In this document: positions 15,887 to 22,431 of the stretch, one piece after another
How positions within the stretch are numbered: position 1 is the stretch's first letter
Layout of the letters: every line of letters starts with the position of its first letter
Assembly (NCBI RefSeq): GCF_030398335.1
Contig: NZ_JAOAOP010000017.1
Location: 1-62,840 of the forward strand
Length of the DNA: 62,840 nucleotides
Origin: Aquibium sp. A9E412
GTDB taxonomy: Bacteria > Pseudomonadota > Alphaproteobacteria > Rhizobiales > Rhizobiaceae
Reading direction: 5' to 3'
Made by a program: the position numbers and the translations under genes
The notes under the pieces: generated by a model
What the model saw: only the letters and a program-made list of their open reading frames with translations
What the model was told of the DNA's origin: nothing
The model's database searches: none

Positions 15887-16767
15887 GCGAGACCGGCGAG
15901 CGCGATCCCGTCAGCGGCCGCCGCACCACCGGCCACGAGTGGAACGGCATCACCGAGCTCGACACCCCGGTGCCGCGCGGCGTGCTGATGTTCCTGATCG
16001 TCACGCATGTCTTCGCCGTCCTGTGGTGGGTGCTGATGCCGGCCTGGCCGCTCGGCACCAGCTACACGCAAGGGCTGCTCGGCATCGACCAGCGCGCCAC
16101 GGTCGAGCGCGAGCTCGTCGCCGCGACGGCGCGGCGCGCCGACTGGATGGCGCGCATCGAGACGGCCGGCTTCGATGCGATCCGCGCCGACGCCGCACTA
16201 ATGGACGTGGTGCGCAGCACCGGCGCGCGGCTGTTCGGCGACAATTGCGCGGCCTGCCACGGCGTCGACGGCACCGGCCGCGCCAACTATCCCGACCTGA
16301 CCGACGCCGACTGGCAGTGGGGCGGCGGCCCGGAGGCGATCGCCGAGACGATGCGCGTCGGCGTCAACGCGCCGCATCCCGAAAGCCGCATCGCGCAGAT
16401 GCCGGCCTTCGGCCGTGACGGCATGCTCGACCGCAGCGCGGTCAGAAGCGTCGCCGCCTATGTCTATGCGCTCGGCAACCCCGGCTATTCCACCGCCGAC
16501 ACCATTGACACGATCGAGGCCGGCCGCGAGGTCTTCCTGACCACCTGCGCGGCCTGCCACGGCGAGGACGGCACCGGCGAGCCGGCGATCGGCGCGCCGA
16601 ACCTGACCGACGACTACTGGCTCTACGGCGGCGACCTGCAGAGCATCGTCACCAGCGTGCACGGCGGCCGCCAGGGGCACATGCCGACCTGGGACGAGCG
16701 CCTGACGGACGCGCAGATCCGCCTGCTGGCGCTCTACGTCCACGACCTCGGGATCGCCGAGCCGTGA
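15883..16767 (+). CDS. ccoP: cbb3-type cytochrome c oxidase subunit III (dihaem)
   Basis: A 294-residue dihaem cytochrome c. The N-terminal domain has the GITELDTPVPR motif and one helix (about 34-57); the periplasmic part carries two haem motifs, CAACH (122-126) and CAACH (222-226), each followed by G-x-DGTG. Axial Met candidates occur in AQMPAFG and GHMPTW. It takes electrons from the soluble cytochrome pool to CcoO. The 4-bp ATGA overlaps with both neighbours indicate coupled translation. Confidence 0.97.
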   Translation: MSETGERDPVSGRRTTGHEWNGITELDTPVPRGVLMFLIVTHVFAVLWWVLMPAWPLGTSYTQGLLGIDQRATVERELVAATARRADWMARIETAGFDAIRADAALMDVVRSTGARLFGDNCAACHGVDGTGRANYPDLTDADWQWGGGPEAIAETMRVGVNAPHPESRIAQMPAFGRDGMLDRSAVRSVAAYVYALGNPGYSTADTIDTIEAGREVFLTTCAACHGEDGTGEPAIGAPNLTDDYWLYGGDLQSIVTSVHGGRQGHMPTWDERLTDAQIRLLALYVHDLGIAEP

Positions 16768-16964
16768 GCGGCCCGCGCGCATCCGCCCGGCGCCGCGGCC
16801 GGCTCCTGGTCTGGCTGCTGGTTCCCGCCGCCCTGCTGCTCTTGGCCGGCGCCAACGCCCATCTGGTCTACGTCGCCGTCAGCTCGCAGCCGGGCTGCGT
16901 CGACCACCTGAAGGCGCCGGGCTCCGGCGACGGCGCGTTCCGCGCGGCCAAGTCCGCCTGCTGA
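16764..16964 (+). CDS. Small membrane protein in the cco operon, unknown
   Basis: A 66-residue protein starting at GTG 16764 (GTGA overlap with the ccoP stop). It has a basic N-terminus (ARRRGR), one strong helix (about 13-37), then a short periplasmic tail with two Cys (QPGCVDHLK, and a C-terminal AKSAC). No haem or redox motif is complete. Similar small ORFs after ccoP occur in alphaproteobacteria, but I cannot name a family. It takes the place where ccoG/ccoH would often lie; an assembly role is a guess from position. Confidence 0.65.
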   Translation: MSGPRASARRRGRLLVWLLVPAALLLLAGANAHLVYVAVSSQPGCVDHLKAPGSGDGAFRAAKSAC

Positions 16965-16974
16965 GGAGGAAAGC

Positions 16975-17793
16975 ATGAGCGAGACCGACAGAGGCTACGG
17001 GCTGCTCAGCGAGACGTCCGGCATCGAGGAGACGCGCAGCGCCCGCTGGCAGCGCCATCTGCCGGCGACGAGCGGCCTGCGCTGGCTCGCGGCCGGCTGG
17101 CGCGACCTTGCGACCCGGCCGCTCGCCAGCCTCGCCTATGGCCTCGGCATCCTGGCGCTGTCGGCCGGCTTCGTCTGGTTTCTCGGCTATGTCGGCCGCG
17201 ACTACATCCTGTTTCCCGCGCTCGCCGGCTTCATGATCGTCGCGCCCGTGCTCGCCGTCGGGCTCTACGAGAAAAGCCGGGCGCTGGAGCGCGGCGAGCC
17301 GGTCGGCCTGGCGCGCATGCTGCTGGCGCGGCCGGCCGCCGGCGCGCAGATCTTCTTCACCGGGCTGCTGCTGTGCCTGCTGATGCTTCTGTGGATGCGC
17401 GCGGCGGTGCTGCTTTACGCGCTGTTCTTCGGCGTGCGGCCGTTTCCCGGCCTCGGCCATGTCGCCGAGCTGCTTCTGGCGACCCCGCGCGGCCTGGCGC
17501 TGCTGGCCGTCGGCACCGCCGTGGGCGGCCTGTTCGCCGCCTTCGCCTTCTCGATCAGCGCCGTCTCGATTCCCATGCTGCTCGACCGCCGCACCGACGC
17601 GCTGACCGCCATGGGAACCAGCATGGCGCTGGTCTGGAACAATCTGGTGCCGATGCTCGTCTGGGGCGCGCTGGTGCTGGCTCTGGCGGCGCTGTCGCTG
17701 GCGACCGCGCTGGTCGGCCTCATCGTCGTCTTCCCGCTGCTCGGCCACGCCACCTGGCACGCCTACCGCGCGCTCGTCGGACGGGAGGGCTGA
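16975..17793 (+). CDS. DUF2189 family integral membrane protein
   Basis: A 272-residue protein with about six helices and a cytoplasmic N-terminus. The DUF2189 hallmarks are present: WLAAGWRDLATRPLASLAYG before the first helix, then VAPVLAVGLYEKSRALERG. Members often occur beside cytochrome oxidase genes; their biochemical role is unknown. AGGAGGAAAGC precedes the ATG at 16975. It lies within the cco operon between the 66-aa gene and ccoS. Confidence 0.88.
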   Translation: MSETDRGYGLLSETSGIEETRSARWQRHLPATSGLRWLAAGWRDLATRPLASLAYGLGILALSAGFVWFLGYVGRDYILFPALAGFMIVAPVLAVGLYEKSRALERGEPVGLARMLLARPAAGAQIFFTGLLLCLLMLLWMRAAVLLYALFFGVRPFPGLGHVAELLLATPRGLALLAVGTAVGGLFAAFAFSISAVSIPMLLDRRTDALTAMGTSMALVWNNLVPMLVWGALVLALAALSLATALVGLIVVFPLLGHATWHAYRALVGREG

Positions 17794-17845
17794 CGATGCC
17801 GTGCCGCCGCCGCCCGGCCGGCCCGTCACCGCGCGGCGCGGGCCG

Positions 17846-18193
17846 ATGAGCTATCTGCTGTGGCTCGTCCTCGTCCCCATCGCGCTCGGCATGGGCGCCG
17901 TCGGCCTGGCCGCCTTCTTGTGGTCGCTGCGCGACGGCCAGTACCGCGACCTCGACGGCGCCGCCGTGCGCGTGCTGACCGTCGAGGCGCAGGACCGGCC
18001 GCTCGCCGACCGCGCTGACGCGTTTCCAGGCGAAGTGGACACCGGTTCGCCGTCCGCAAACGCGTCAGGACGACAAGCTGGAGCCGCGGCGCGGCGGCAA
18101 GCACGGAACCGGCCGCCGATGACCGGTGTTGCAGCCAAAGCGGCAAGTCCCGCAGCACGGGCGGCCGCGAGAACGGGGAGACCCGCACGATGA
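17846..18193 (+). CDS. ccoS: cbb3 oxidase assembly protein CcoS with repeat-derived C-terminal extension
   Basis: The first 50 or so residues are a normal CcoS: MSYLLWLVLVPIALGMGAVG helix, then FLWSLRDGQYRDLDG. CcoS is needed to insert cofactors into the cbb3 catalytic subunit. Usual length is 50-60 aa, but here the frame runs to 115 because a palindromic repeat (18017-18066) begins at codon 58 without a stop. The extra tail is Ala/Arg-rich and has no family counterpart. A 17-codon frame starting at 17796 ends in an ATGA overlap with this start. The partner genes ccoG, ccoH and ccoI are not in the window. Confidence 0.85.
   Translation: MSYLLWLVLVPIALGMGAVGLAAFLWSLRDGQYRDLDGAAVRVLTVEAQDRPLADRADAFPGEVDTGSPSANASGRQAGAAARRQARNRPPMTGVAAKAASPAARAAARTGRPAR
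18017..18066 (+). repeat. Palindromic repeat, copy 1 (inside the ccoS 3' end)
   Basis: Outer arms GACGCGTTT (18017-18025) and AAACGCGTC (18058-18066) and inner arms GGCGAA/TTCGCC enclose GTGGACACCGG. Weaker similarity to other copies continues to about 18085 (GACGACAAGCTGGAGCC). It is the best-preserved of at least five related elements in the window and the only one read into a protein. Confidence 0.85.
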
Positions 18194-18321
18194 CGCGAGC
18201 GATCCGCATGCGCACGGACTGGGTGTCGGCCCTCGCCCTTCTGTTCGGCGCCGCCGTCGTCGTGCCGAGCCTGATCGCGCTGCTGCTCGCCCTCGCCGCC
18301 GTCGCCCGCATGCTGGTGTGA
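18190..18321 (+). CDS. Putative 43-aa membrane peptide at the end of the cco operon
   Basis: An ATG at 18190, about 10 nt after GGGGAGA, opens a 43-residue frame with a basic N-terminus (MTRAIRMRTDW) and one long hydrophobic helix to the end. It overlaps the ccoS stop by four bases, so translation would be coupled. Codon third positions are G/C-rich, as in real genes here. It could be a small cbb3-associated subunit or assembly factor, or the displaced end of another gene. Confidence 0.5.
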   Translation: MTRAIRMRTDWVSALALLFGAAVVVPSLIALLLALAAVARMLV

Positions 18322-18353
18322 GGCGCACCGCCGGCCGGGTCCGGCCCGCGGGT

Positions 18354-19061
18354 TCAGCCGCGTCGCCGCAGACGCGCCACCACCCGGTCGGCCATGTCGG
18401 CGCAGCGCTCCCCGTCGAACGGGAAGAGATCGGCGAAACCGACCGAAAGCTCGCGCTCGATCGCCGCGCGCATCTGCCGCCGCGCCCGGTGCAGCCGGGT
18501 CTTCACCGTCTCCGGCCGGATCTGCAGATGGTCGGCCGTCTCCTCGGTGCTCAGCCCCTCGACGTCGCGCAGGATGAACACCGTGCGAAAAGCCGGCGGC
18601 AGGGTGTCGACGGCGCGTTCGAGCGTCGCCCGGAGCTGCCGCCGCGCGGTCTCGGCCTCCGGGTCTGGCGTCGACGGCACGATCGGGAACATCACGACAT
18701 TGTCTCCGCTTGCACGGCCCGCGGCCGTTTCCAGCACGGCCAGATCGGCGCTCGGCCGGCGTCGCCGCGCGCGGCCGAGCGCCTCGTTGATGGCGATCCG
18801 CGACAGCCATGTCGAAAACGCCGCCTCGCCGCGGAAATGCGCCAGCCGGCCGAAGGCGCGCACATAGGTCTCCTGCACGACGTCCTCGGCCTCCGCGTCG
18901 TCATGCACGAAGCCGCGCGCCAGCCGGAAGAGCAGCCGGTTGTGCCGCGCGACGAGCGCGCGCACCGCCGCCTCGCTGCCCTGCCGTGCCAGCGCCACCA
19001 GCGCGGCGTCGTCCGTCGAAGCGTCCGTTGCCCGGGCCTGCGCTGCGTGCGGCTGGTCCAT
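18354..19061 (-). CDS. ECF-family RNA polymerase sigma factor
   Basis: A 235-residue sigma-70 family protein of the extracytoplasmic-function type. Region 2 (about residues 15-90) has LVARHNRLLFRLARGFVHDD and DVVQETYVRAFGRLAHF; region 4 (about 140-200) has LPPAFRTVFILRDVEGLSTEETADHL and the helix-turn-helix ETVKTRLHRAR. Start at 19061 is preceded by GGAGACC. The C-terminal extension past region 4 is short. No anti-sigma gene adjoins it. It closes the DUF5602-cupredoxin-sigma operon, so its signal may concern copper or nitrosative stress (inference). Confidence 0.9.
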   Translation of the reverse strand: MDQPHAAQARATDASTDDAALVALARQGSEAAVRALVARHNRLLFRLARGFVHDDAEAEDVVQETYVRAFGRLAHFRGEAAFSTWLSRIAINEALGRARRRRPSADLAVLETAAGRASGDNVVMFPIVPSTPDPEAETARRQLRATLERAVDTLPPAFRTVFILRDVEGLSTEETADHLQIRPETVKTRLHRARRQMRAAIERELSVGFADLFPFDGERCADMADRVVARLRRRG

Positions 19062-19089
19062 CGCCGGTCTCCTCGTTGCCCGCGCCACC

Positions 19090-19611
19090 TCACGATCCCC
19101 GCACGATGCCGTGCCGCAGGATCGCGGCGACCGGCGGAAAGGCGCGCAGCGCGGCGTCGGGCAGGTCGCCCACCGCCGCCTCCGCCGCGCGCCGGTCCGC
19201 GCCCGCGTCGCCGACGACGATGCGCCCCACCATGCCGGCCTGCTCGTGCGGCACGCAATAGTAGTCGTAGACGCCGGGCACCGTCAGCCGCACGGAAAAG
19301 CTTTCGCCCGGCAGCAGATAGTCGGAGTCCCAGGGCCGCGCGCCGGCCGGGATGCGCGACGGACGGTCGCCGATCGCCGGATGATAGGCCGTCGCCGTGT
19401 GCGCGTTGCCGGCATCGCGGTTGGTCCAGCGCACCGTCTGGCCCGGCGCGACCAGGAGGCCGAGCGGATCGAACCACACATGGCCGCCGTCGCTGCGCCC
19501 GCCCATCGCGATGTCGACGACACCGGCGGCGCCGGCCGGCCGCGTCGCGGCGGCGAGGAGGGCGACGATGCCGCCGCCCGCCCGCAGGATGTCGCGCCTG
19601 CCGACGCTCAT
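19090..19611 (-). CDS. Periplasmic cupredoxin (plastocyanin/azurin family)
   Basis: A 173-residue exported blue-copper protein. The N-terminus MSVGRRDILRAGGG is a twin-arginine-like signal. The cupredoxin domain carries His in NAHTATAYH (about residue 70) and the C-terminal ligand loop YYCVPHEQAGM (Cys, His, Met), so the type 1 site is complete. A tail of about 35 residues follows. It may carry electrons or bind copper beside the reductases. Its ATG overlaps the stop of the DUF5602 gene (ATGA) and the sigma factor gene follows closely. Confidence 0.88.
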   Translation of the reverse strand: MSVGRRDILRAGGGIVALLAAATRPAGAAGVVDIAMGGRSDGGHVWFDPLGLLVAPGQTVRWTNRDAGNAHTATAYHPAIGDRPSRIPAGARPWDSDYLLPGESFSVRLTVPGVYDYYCVPHEQAGMVGRIVVGDAGADRRAAEAAVGDLPDAALRAFPPVAAILRHGIVRGS

Positions 19612-20033
19612 TGCGCCACCCGCGCTTCCTCATCGGCCGGCACGTGCCACAGCACGATGTGCGCATGCGGCACCTCCACGCCGGGGTGGCCGGCATTGTA
19701 GTGGATGTCGACATGGTCGACCGTGCCGCCCGCCGCCGCCAGGTCGTCGAAGGCGGTGTCGGGATTGAGGTCGGCGAGCGGGATCATGTAGACCGTGCTG
19801 ACCAGCGCCCCGTCGCGGTCGTAGGCGAGGAACGGCCCGGCGGGCAGCGTCGCGGGGTCGACGAAGAGCTGGCCGAGCCCGGGAATGAAGTCGGGCAGCG
19901 TCACCAGCGCGCTGACCGGCTGATAGGGCGCGGCCGGCGGCGCCTCGGCGAGCGCCGCGTCGGGGCCGTGCGCCAGGGCGGGCGCGGCGCCGGCGAGGGC
20001 GAAGGCGGCGAGCAGCGGCAGAAGCGTTTTCAT
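19608..20033 (-). CDS. Exported DUF5602-like protein
   Basis: A 141-residue secreted protein: signal peptide (1-21, ending PALAHG), then a domain with LVTLPDFIPGLGQLFVDP, AYDRDGALVSTVYMIPL and a His-rich end VDHVDIHYNAGHPGVEVPHAHIVLWHV. The seven or so His in the last 35 residues could bind a metal. I associate it with DUF5602 by these motifs from memory. It leads the operon with the cupredoxin and the ECF sigma factor, divergent from nsrR across an NsrR-type operator. Confidence 0.7.
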   Translation of the reverse strand: MKTLLPLLAAFALAGAAPALAHGPDAALAEAPPAAPYQPVSALVTLPDFIPGLGQLFVDPATLPAGPFLAYDRDGALVSTVYMIPLADLNPDTAFDDLAAAGGTVDHVDIHYNAGHPGVEVPHAHIVLWHVPADEEARVAQ

Positions 20034-20161
20034 GTTGGGTCCTTTCCATCCAGGCCCCGCTGCGGGGCGACGGGCATTGGATGCGGCCGCGCCGCAAAGG
20101 TTCCCGGCGCCCTCACCGGCCGGCCGCAAGCCTCCTTGCGTCGCGCCGCCGTCCTGTTAAA

Positions 20162-20178
20162 AGGTATTCTGAATACCA
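20162..20178. promoter_or_regulatory. NsrR-type operator between DUF5602 operon and nsrR
   Basis: AGGTATT-CTG-AATACCA, an inverted repeat with one outer mismatch and the same core (GTATT-N3-AATAC) as the site before the cco operon. It is centred 32 bp before the nsrR ATG, where bound repressor would block nsrR transcription (autoregulation), and about 137 bp from the divergent DUF5602 start, so it could control both directions. Confidence 0.75.
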
Positions 20179-20201
20179 CTTGGAACGCGGACACGACGCC
20201 G

Positions 20202-20621
20202 ATGCGGCTAACCTCCTTCACCGATTTCGGCCTGCGCGCGCTGATGCGCATGGCGAGCGCGCCGCAGCGCGCCTTCTCCACCGCCGAGCTGGCCGACGAG
20301 TTCGCCGTCTCGCGCAACCACCTGATCAAGATCATGCAGAAGCTGGCCAGCGGCGGCGTCGTGGTGACGCGGCGCGGCACCGGCGGCGGCGCCGTGCTGG
20401 CGCGGCCGCCCGACGAGCTCAGGCTCGGCGACATCGTGCGCCTGCTCGAGCACGGCCAGGCGCTGGTCGAGTGCTTCGCGCCGGGCGGCCGCTGCACCAT
20501 CGCCGGCTGCTGCCGGCTGAAGGGCCGGCTGCGCGCGGCCGAGGCCGCCTTCCTCGCCGAGCTCGACCGCACGACGCTGGCCGACGTGGCGCTTCCCGCG
20601 CCGCAGCGCGAGCCGGCCTGA
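20202..20621 (+). CDS. nsrR: Rrf2-family NO-sensing repressor NsrR
   Basis: A 139-residue Rrf2-type regulator. The winged helix (FSTAELADEFAVSRNHLIKIMQKL, then TRRGTGGGAVLARP) is standard. The Fe-S cluster region reads C91-FAPGGR-C98-TIAG-C103-C104-RLKG. This is the NsrR pattern, with one residue more between the first two Cys and an extra Cys pair. NsrR represses NO-response genes until NO damages its [4Fe-4S] cluster. Its own promoter carries a good NsrR-type palindrome. RirA or IscR are less likely because of the ECF-x-CRLKG context and nap/nir/cco neighbourhood. Confidence 0.85.
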   Translation: MRLTSFTDFGLRALMRMASAPQRAFSTAELADEFAVSRNHLIKIMQKLASGGVVVTRRGTGGGAVLARPPDELRLGDIVRLLEHGQALVECFAPGGRCTIAGCCRLKGRLRAAEAAFLAELDRTTLADVALPAPQREPA

Positions 20622-20667
20622 GGCCGCGCAGCGCCCTGCCATTCCCGCAGAAGAAAGGACCCGCCCC

Positions 20668-20901
20668 ATGGACGACTGGCTGCCCAGCCTCATCACGACA
20701 ACGCCGGCCGAGGGCTACGACCTGGCGATCAAGCTCGCCCGCGTGACGATCAAGAAGACGCAGCCCGACGCCGCCATGCGCGACCGGCTGCGCCCGGCCT
20801 ACGCCGAGGACGCCGATTCGCTGATCGCCGTCAGCCAGGTCGTCGCCACCCACTTCGCCACGGTGGCGGCGGCCAACGACTACTGGCGCGGCACGCCGTG
20901 A
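20668..20901 (+). CDS. Hypothetical 77-aa protein downstream of nsrR
   Basis: A small soluble helical protein with no domain I recognise. It opens MDDWLPSLITTTPAEGYDLAIK, has a basic middle (ARVTIKKTQPDAAMRDRLRP) and ends with IAVSQVVATHFATVAAANDYWRGTP. A good AGAAAGGA site lies before the ATG at 20668. It starts 46 bp after nsrR and its stop overlaps the next start (GTGA), so nsrR, this gene and the DUF6522 gene probably form one unit under the NsrR site. Confidence 0.65.
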   Translation: MDDWLPSLITTTPAEGYDLAIKLARVTIKKTQPDAAMRDRLRPAYAEDADSLIAVSQVVATHFATVAAANDYWRGTP

Positions 20902-21203
20902 GCCGGCTCACCGTCAGCGACGACGGCTTCGTGGTCGACGCCGAGCTGCTCGGCGCCGCCTTCGGGCTGGCGCCGGCGGCGGTGCCCGAGAAGCTGCGCG
21001 CCGGTGCGATCACCAGCCTGTGCGAGGCCGGCGTCGATGCCGATGCCGGCCGCTGGCGGCTGACCTTCTACCATGCCGGCCGCGCCCTGCGGCTGGTCGT
21101 CGACGGCGACGGCACCATCCTGTCGCGCGGCCGCTTCGACGCGCACCCGCCAAGGCCCGCCCGTCCCGTTGCGGCCGCGCCCGACACGCCGAACGGGGGC
21201 TGA
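20898..21203 (+). CDS. DUF6522-like protein
   Basis: A 101-residue soluble protein starting at GTG 20898. It begins with a beta strand (SDDGFVVDAELLGAAFGL), has a helix that ends at ITSLCEAG and then GRWRLTFYHAGRALRLVVDGDGTILSRGRFD, a beta-rich end, followed by a Pro-rich tail. I match it from memory to DUF6522, whose members lie near denitrification genes. It is convergent with napC, 33 bp away. Function unknown. Confidence 0.65.
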   Translation: MSRLTVSDDGFVVDAELLGAAFGLAPAAVPEKLRAGAITSLCEAGVDADAGRWRLTFYHAGRALRLVVDGDGTILSRGRFDAHPPRPARPVAAAPDTPNGG

Positions 21204-21236
21204 ACCCCGGCAGAGCCGATCGCCCGGCGCGCCGCC

Positions 21237-21947
21237 CTATCGCTCTTGCGTCGCCGCCTCGGCCCGCGGCCCGTCGTCCGGCCGCGCATGCCGGTTCTCC
21301 GCCACCAGCGCCTCGAGCGCGGCGCGTCCGCGCACCGTGCCCGTTGCGGCCGGCGACAGGCTTTCCGCCGCCTGCTCGCCCATATCCGGCAGCCGGTGGG
21401 CGATGCCCGCGTGGCAGTCGATGCAGGTCTTCTCGCCGGTCGCCAGGAAGCGCTGGTGCATGTCGGCCGCGCGCGGGCTCTGCTCGGCGAAGTCCATCGC
21501 CACATAGGAGTGGCAGTTGCGGCACTCCAGGCTGTCGTTGGCGCGGAAGCGCGCCCATTCGCGCTGCGCCATCTCCAGCCGGTGCGCCTCGAACTTCTCC
21601 TCCGTGTTGATGGTGCCGAACAGCCAGCCATAGACCTCCTTGGAGGCGGCGATCTTGCGGGCGATCTTGTTGGTCCAGTCGTGCGGCACGTGGCAGTCGG
21701 GGCAGCCGGCCCTGACGCCGGAGGAATTGGAGAAGTGCACCGTCGTCTGCAGGTCGGCGTAGACGTTGGCCTCCATCTCGTGGCAGCTGATGCAGAAGCG
21801 CTCCTGGTTGGTCGCCTCCAGCGCGGTGTTGAAGCCGCCCCAGAACACGATGCCGCACAAAAAGCCGCCGAGCGTCAGGAAGCCGAGCGAGAAGTGACTG
21901 CTCGGCAGCCGCATCGCCGCCCACAGCCGCAGCAGGAAGGTCCGCAT
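21237..21947 (-). CDS. napC: Membrane tetrahaem cytochrome c NapC
   Basis: A 236-residue NapC/NirT-family quinol dehydrogenase. One N-terminal helix (about 19-40) anchors a periplasmic domain with four haem motifs CISCH, CPDCH, CRNCH and CIDCH. It oxidises ubiquinol and passes electrons to NapB and NapA. The C-terminal 45 residues are polar and variable. It is the last gene of napEFDABC, 10 bp after napB. Confidence 0.96.
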   Translation of the reverse strand: MRTFLLRLWAAMRLPSSHFSLGFLTLGGFLCGIVFWGGFNTALEATNQERFCISCHEMEANVYADLQTTVHFSNSSGVRAGCPDCHVPHDWTNKIARKIAASKEVYGWLFGTINTEEKFEAHRLEMAQREWARFRANDSLECRNCHSYVAMDFAEQSPRAADMHQRFLATGEKTCIDCHAGIAHRLPDMGEQAAESLSPAATGTVRGRAALEALVAENRHARPDDGPRAEAATQER

Positions 21948-21957
21948 CCCCGCCCCC

Positions 21958-22431
21958 TCAGCGCCCGTCCGCCGCGCCGGGCCCGGCGCCGCGCGACAGC
22001 AGCGTGTCGATGTCGATGAACAGGTTGTCGACCGCCGTGTCGGCCGGATGCTGCGGCACGTGGCACTGCGTGCAGAAATAGCGGCGCGGCGAGACGGAGG
22101 CGAGGAACTGGCCGTCGCGGTCCATGTAGTGCGTCACCGAGACCATCGGCGCCTGGCTCTCGCCGGTGCGCGCCCGCGCGTGGCAGGTCAGGCACTTGTT
22201 GGCGTTGAGGTCGACCTGATAGCCGTCGATCGCGTGCGGAATGACCGGCGGCTGCTCGGGATAGTTGCGCACCTGGCGCAGGTCGGCGTCGATCTGCGGC
22301 CGCATCGGCGGCGGCTCGGCGTCCTCGGCCAGCGGCGCGCCGCGCAGCGTGGCGACGTCCGACTGGCTGAAGGCGACGCCCGAGGCGGCGACGACCAGCG
22401 CGACGGCGAGCGACAGGATCCGGCGGCTCAT
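21958..22431 (-). CDS. napB: Periplasmic nitrate reductase dihaem cytochrome subunit NapB
   Basis: A 157-residue periplasmic dihaem cytochrome: signal peptide (1-22, ending VAFSQ), conserved [12 protein letters not shown] segment, and two haem motifs CLTCH and CTQCH separated by the [23 protein letters not shown] region. It hands electrons to NapA. Its ATG at 22431 overlaps the napA stop by four bases (ATGA). Confidence 0.96.
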   Translation of the reverse strand: MSRRILSLAVALVVAASGVAFSQSDVATLRGAPLAEDAEPPPMRPQIDADLRQVRNYPEQPPVIPHAIDGYQVDLNANKCLTCHARARTGESQAPMVSVTHYMDRDGQFLASVSPRRYFCTQCHVPQHPADTAVDNLFIDIDTLLSRGAGPGAADGR

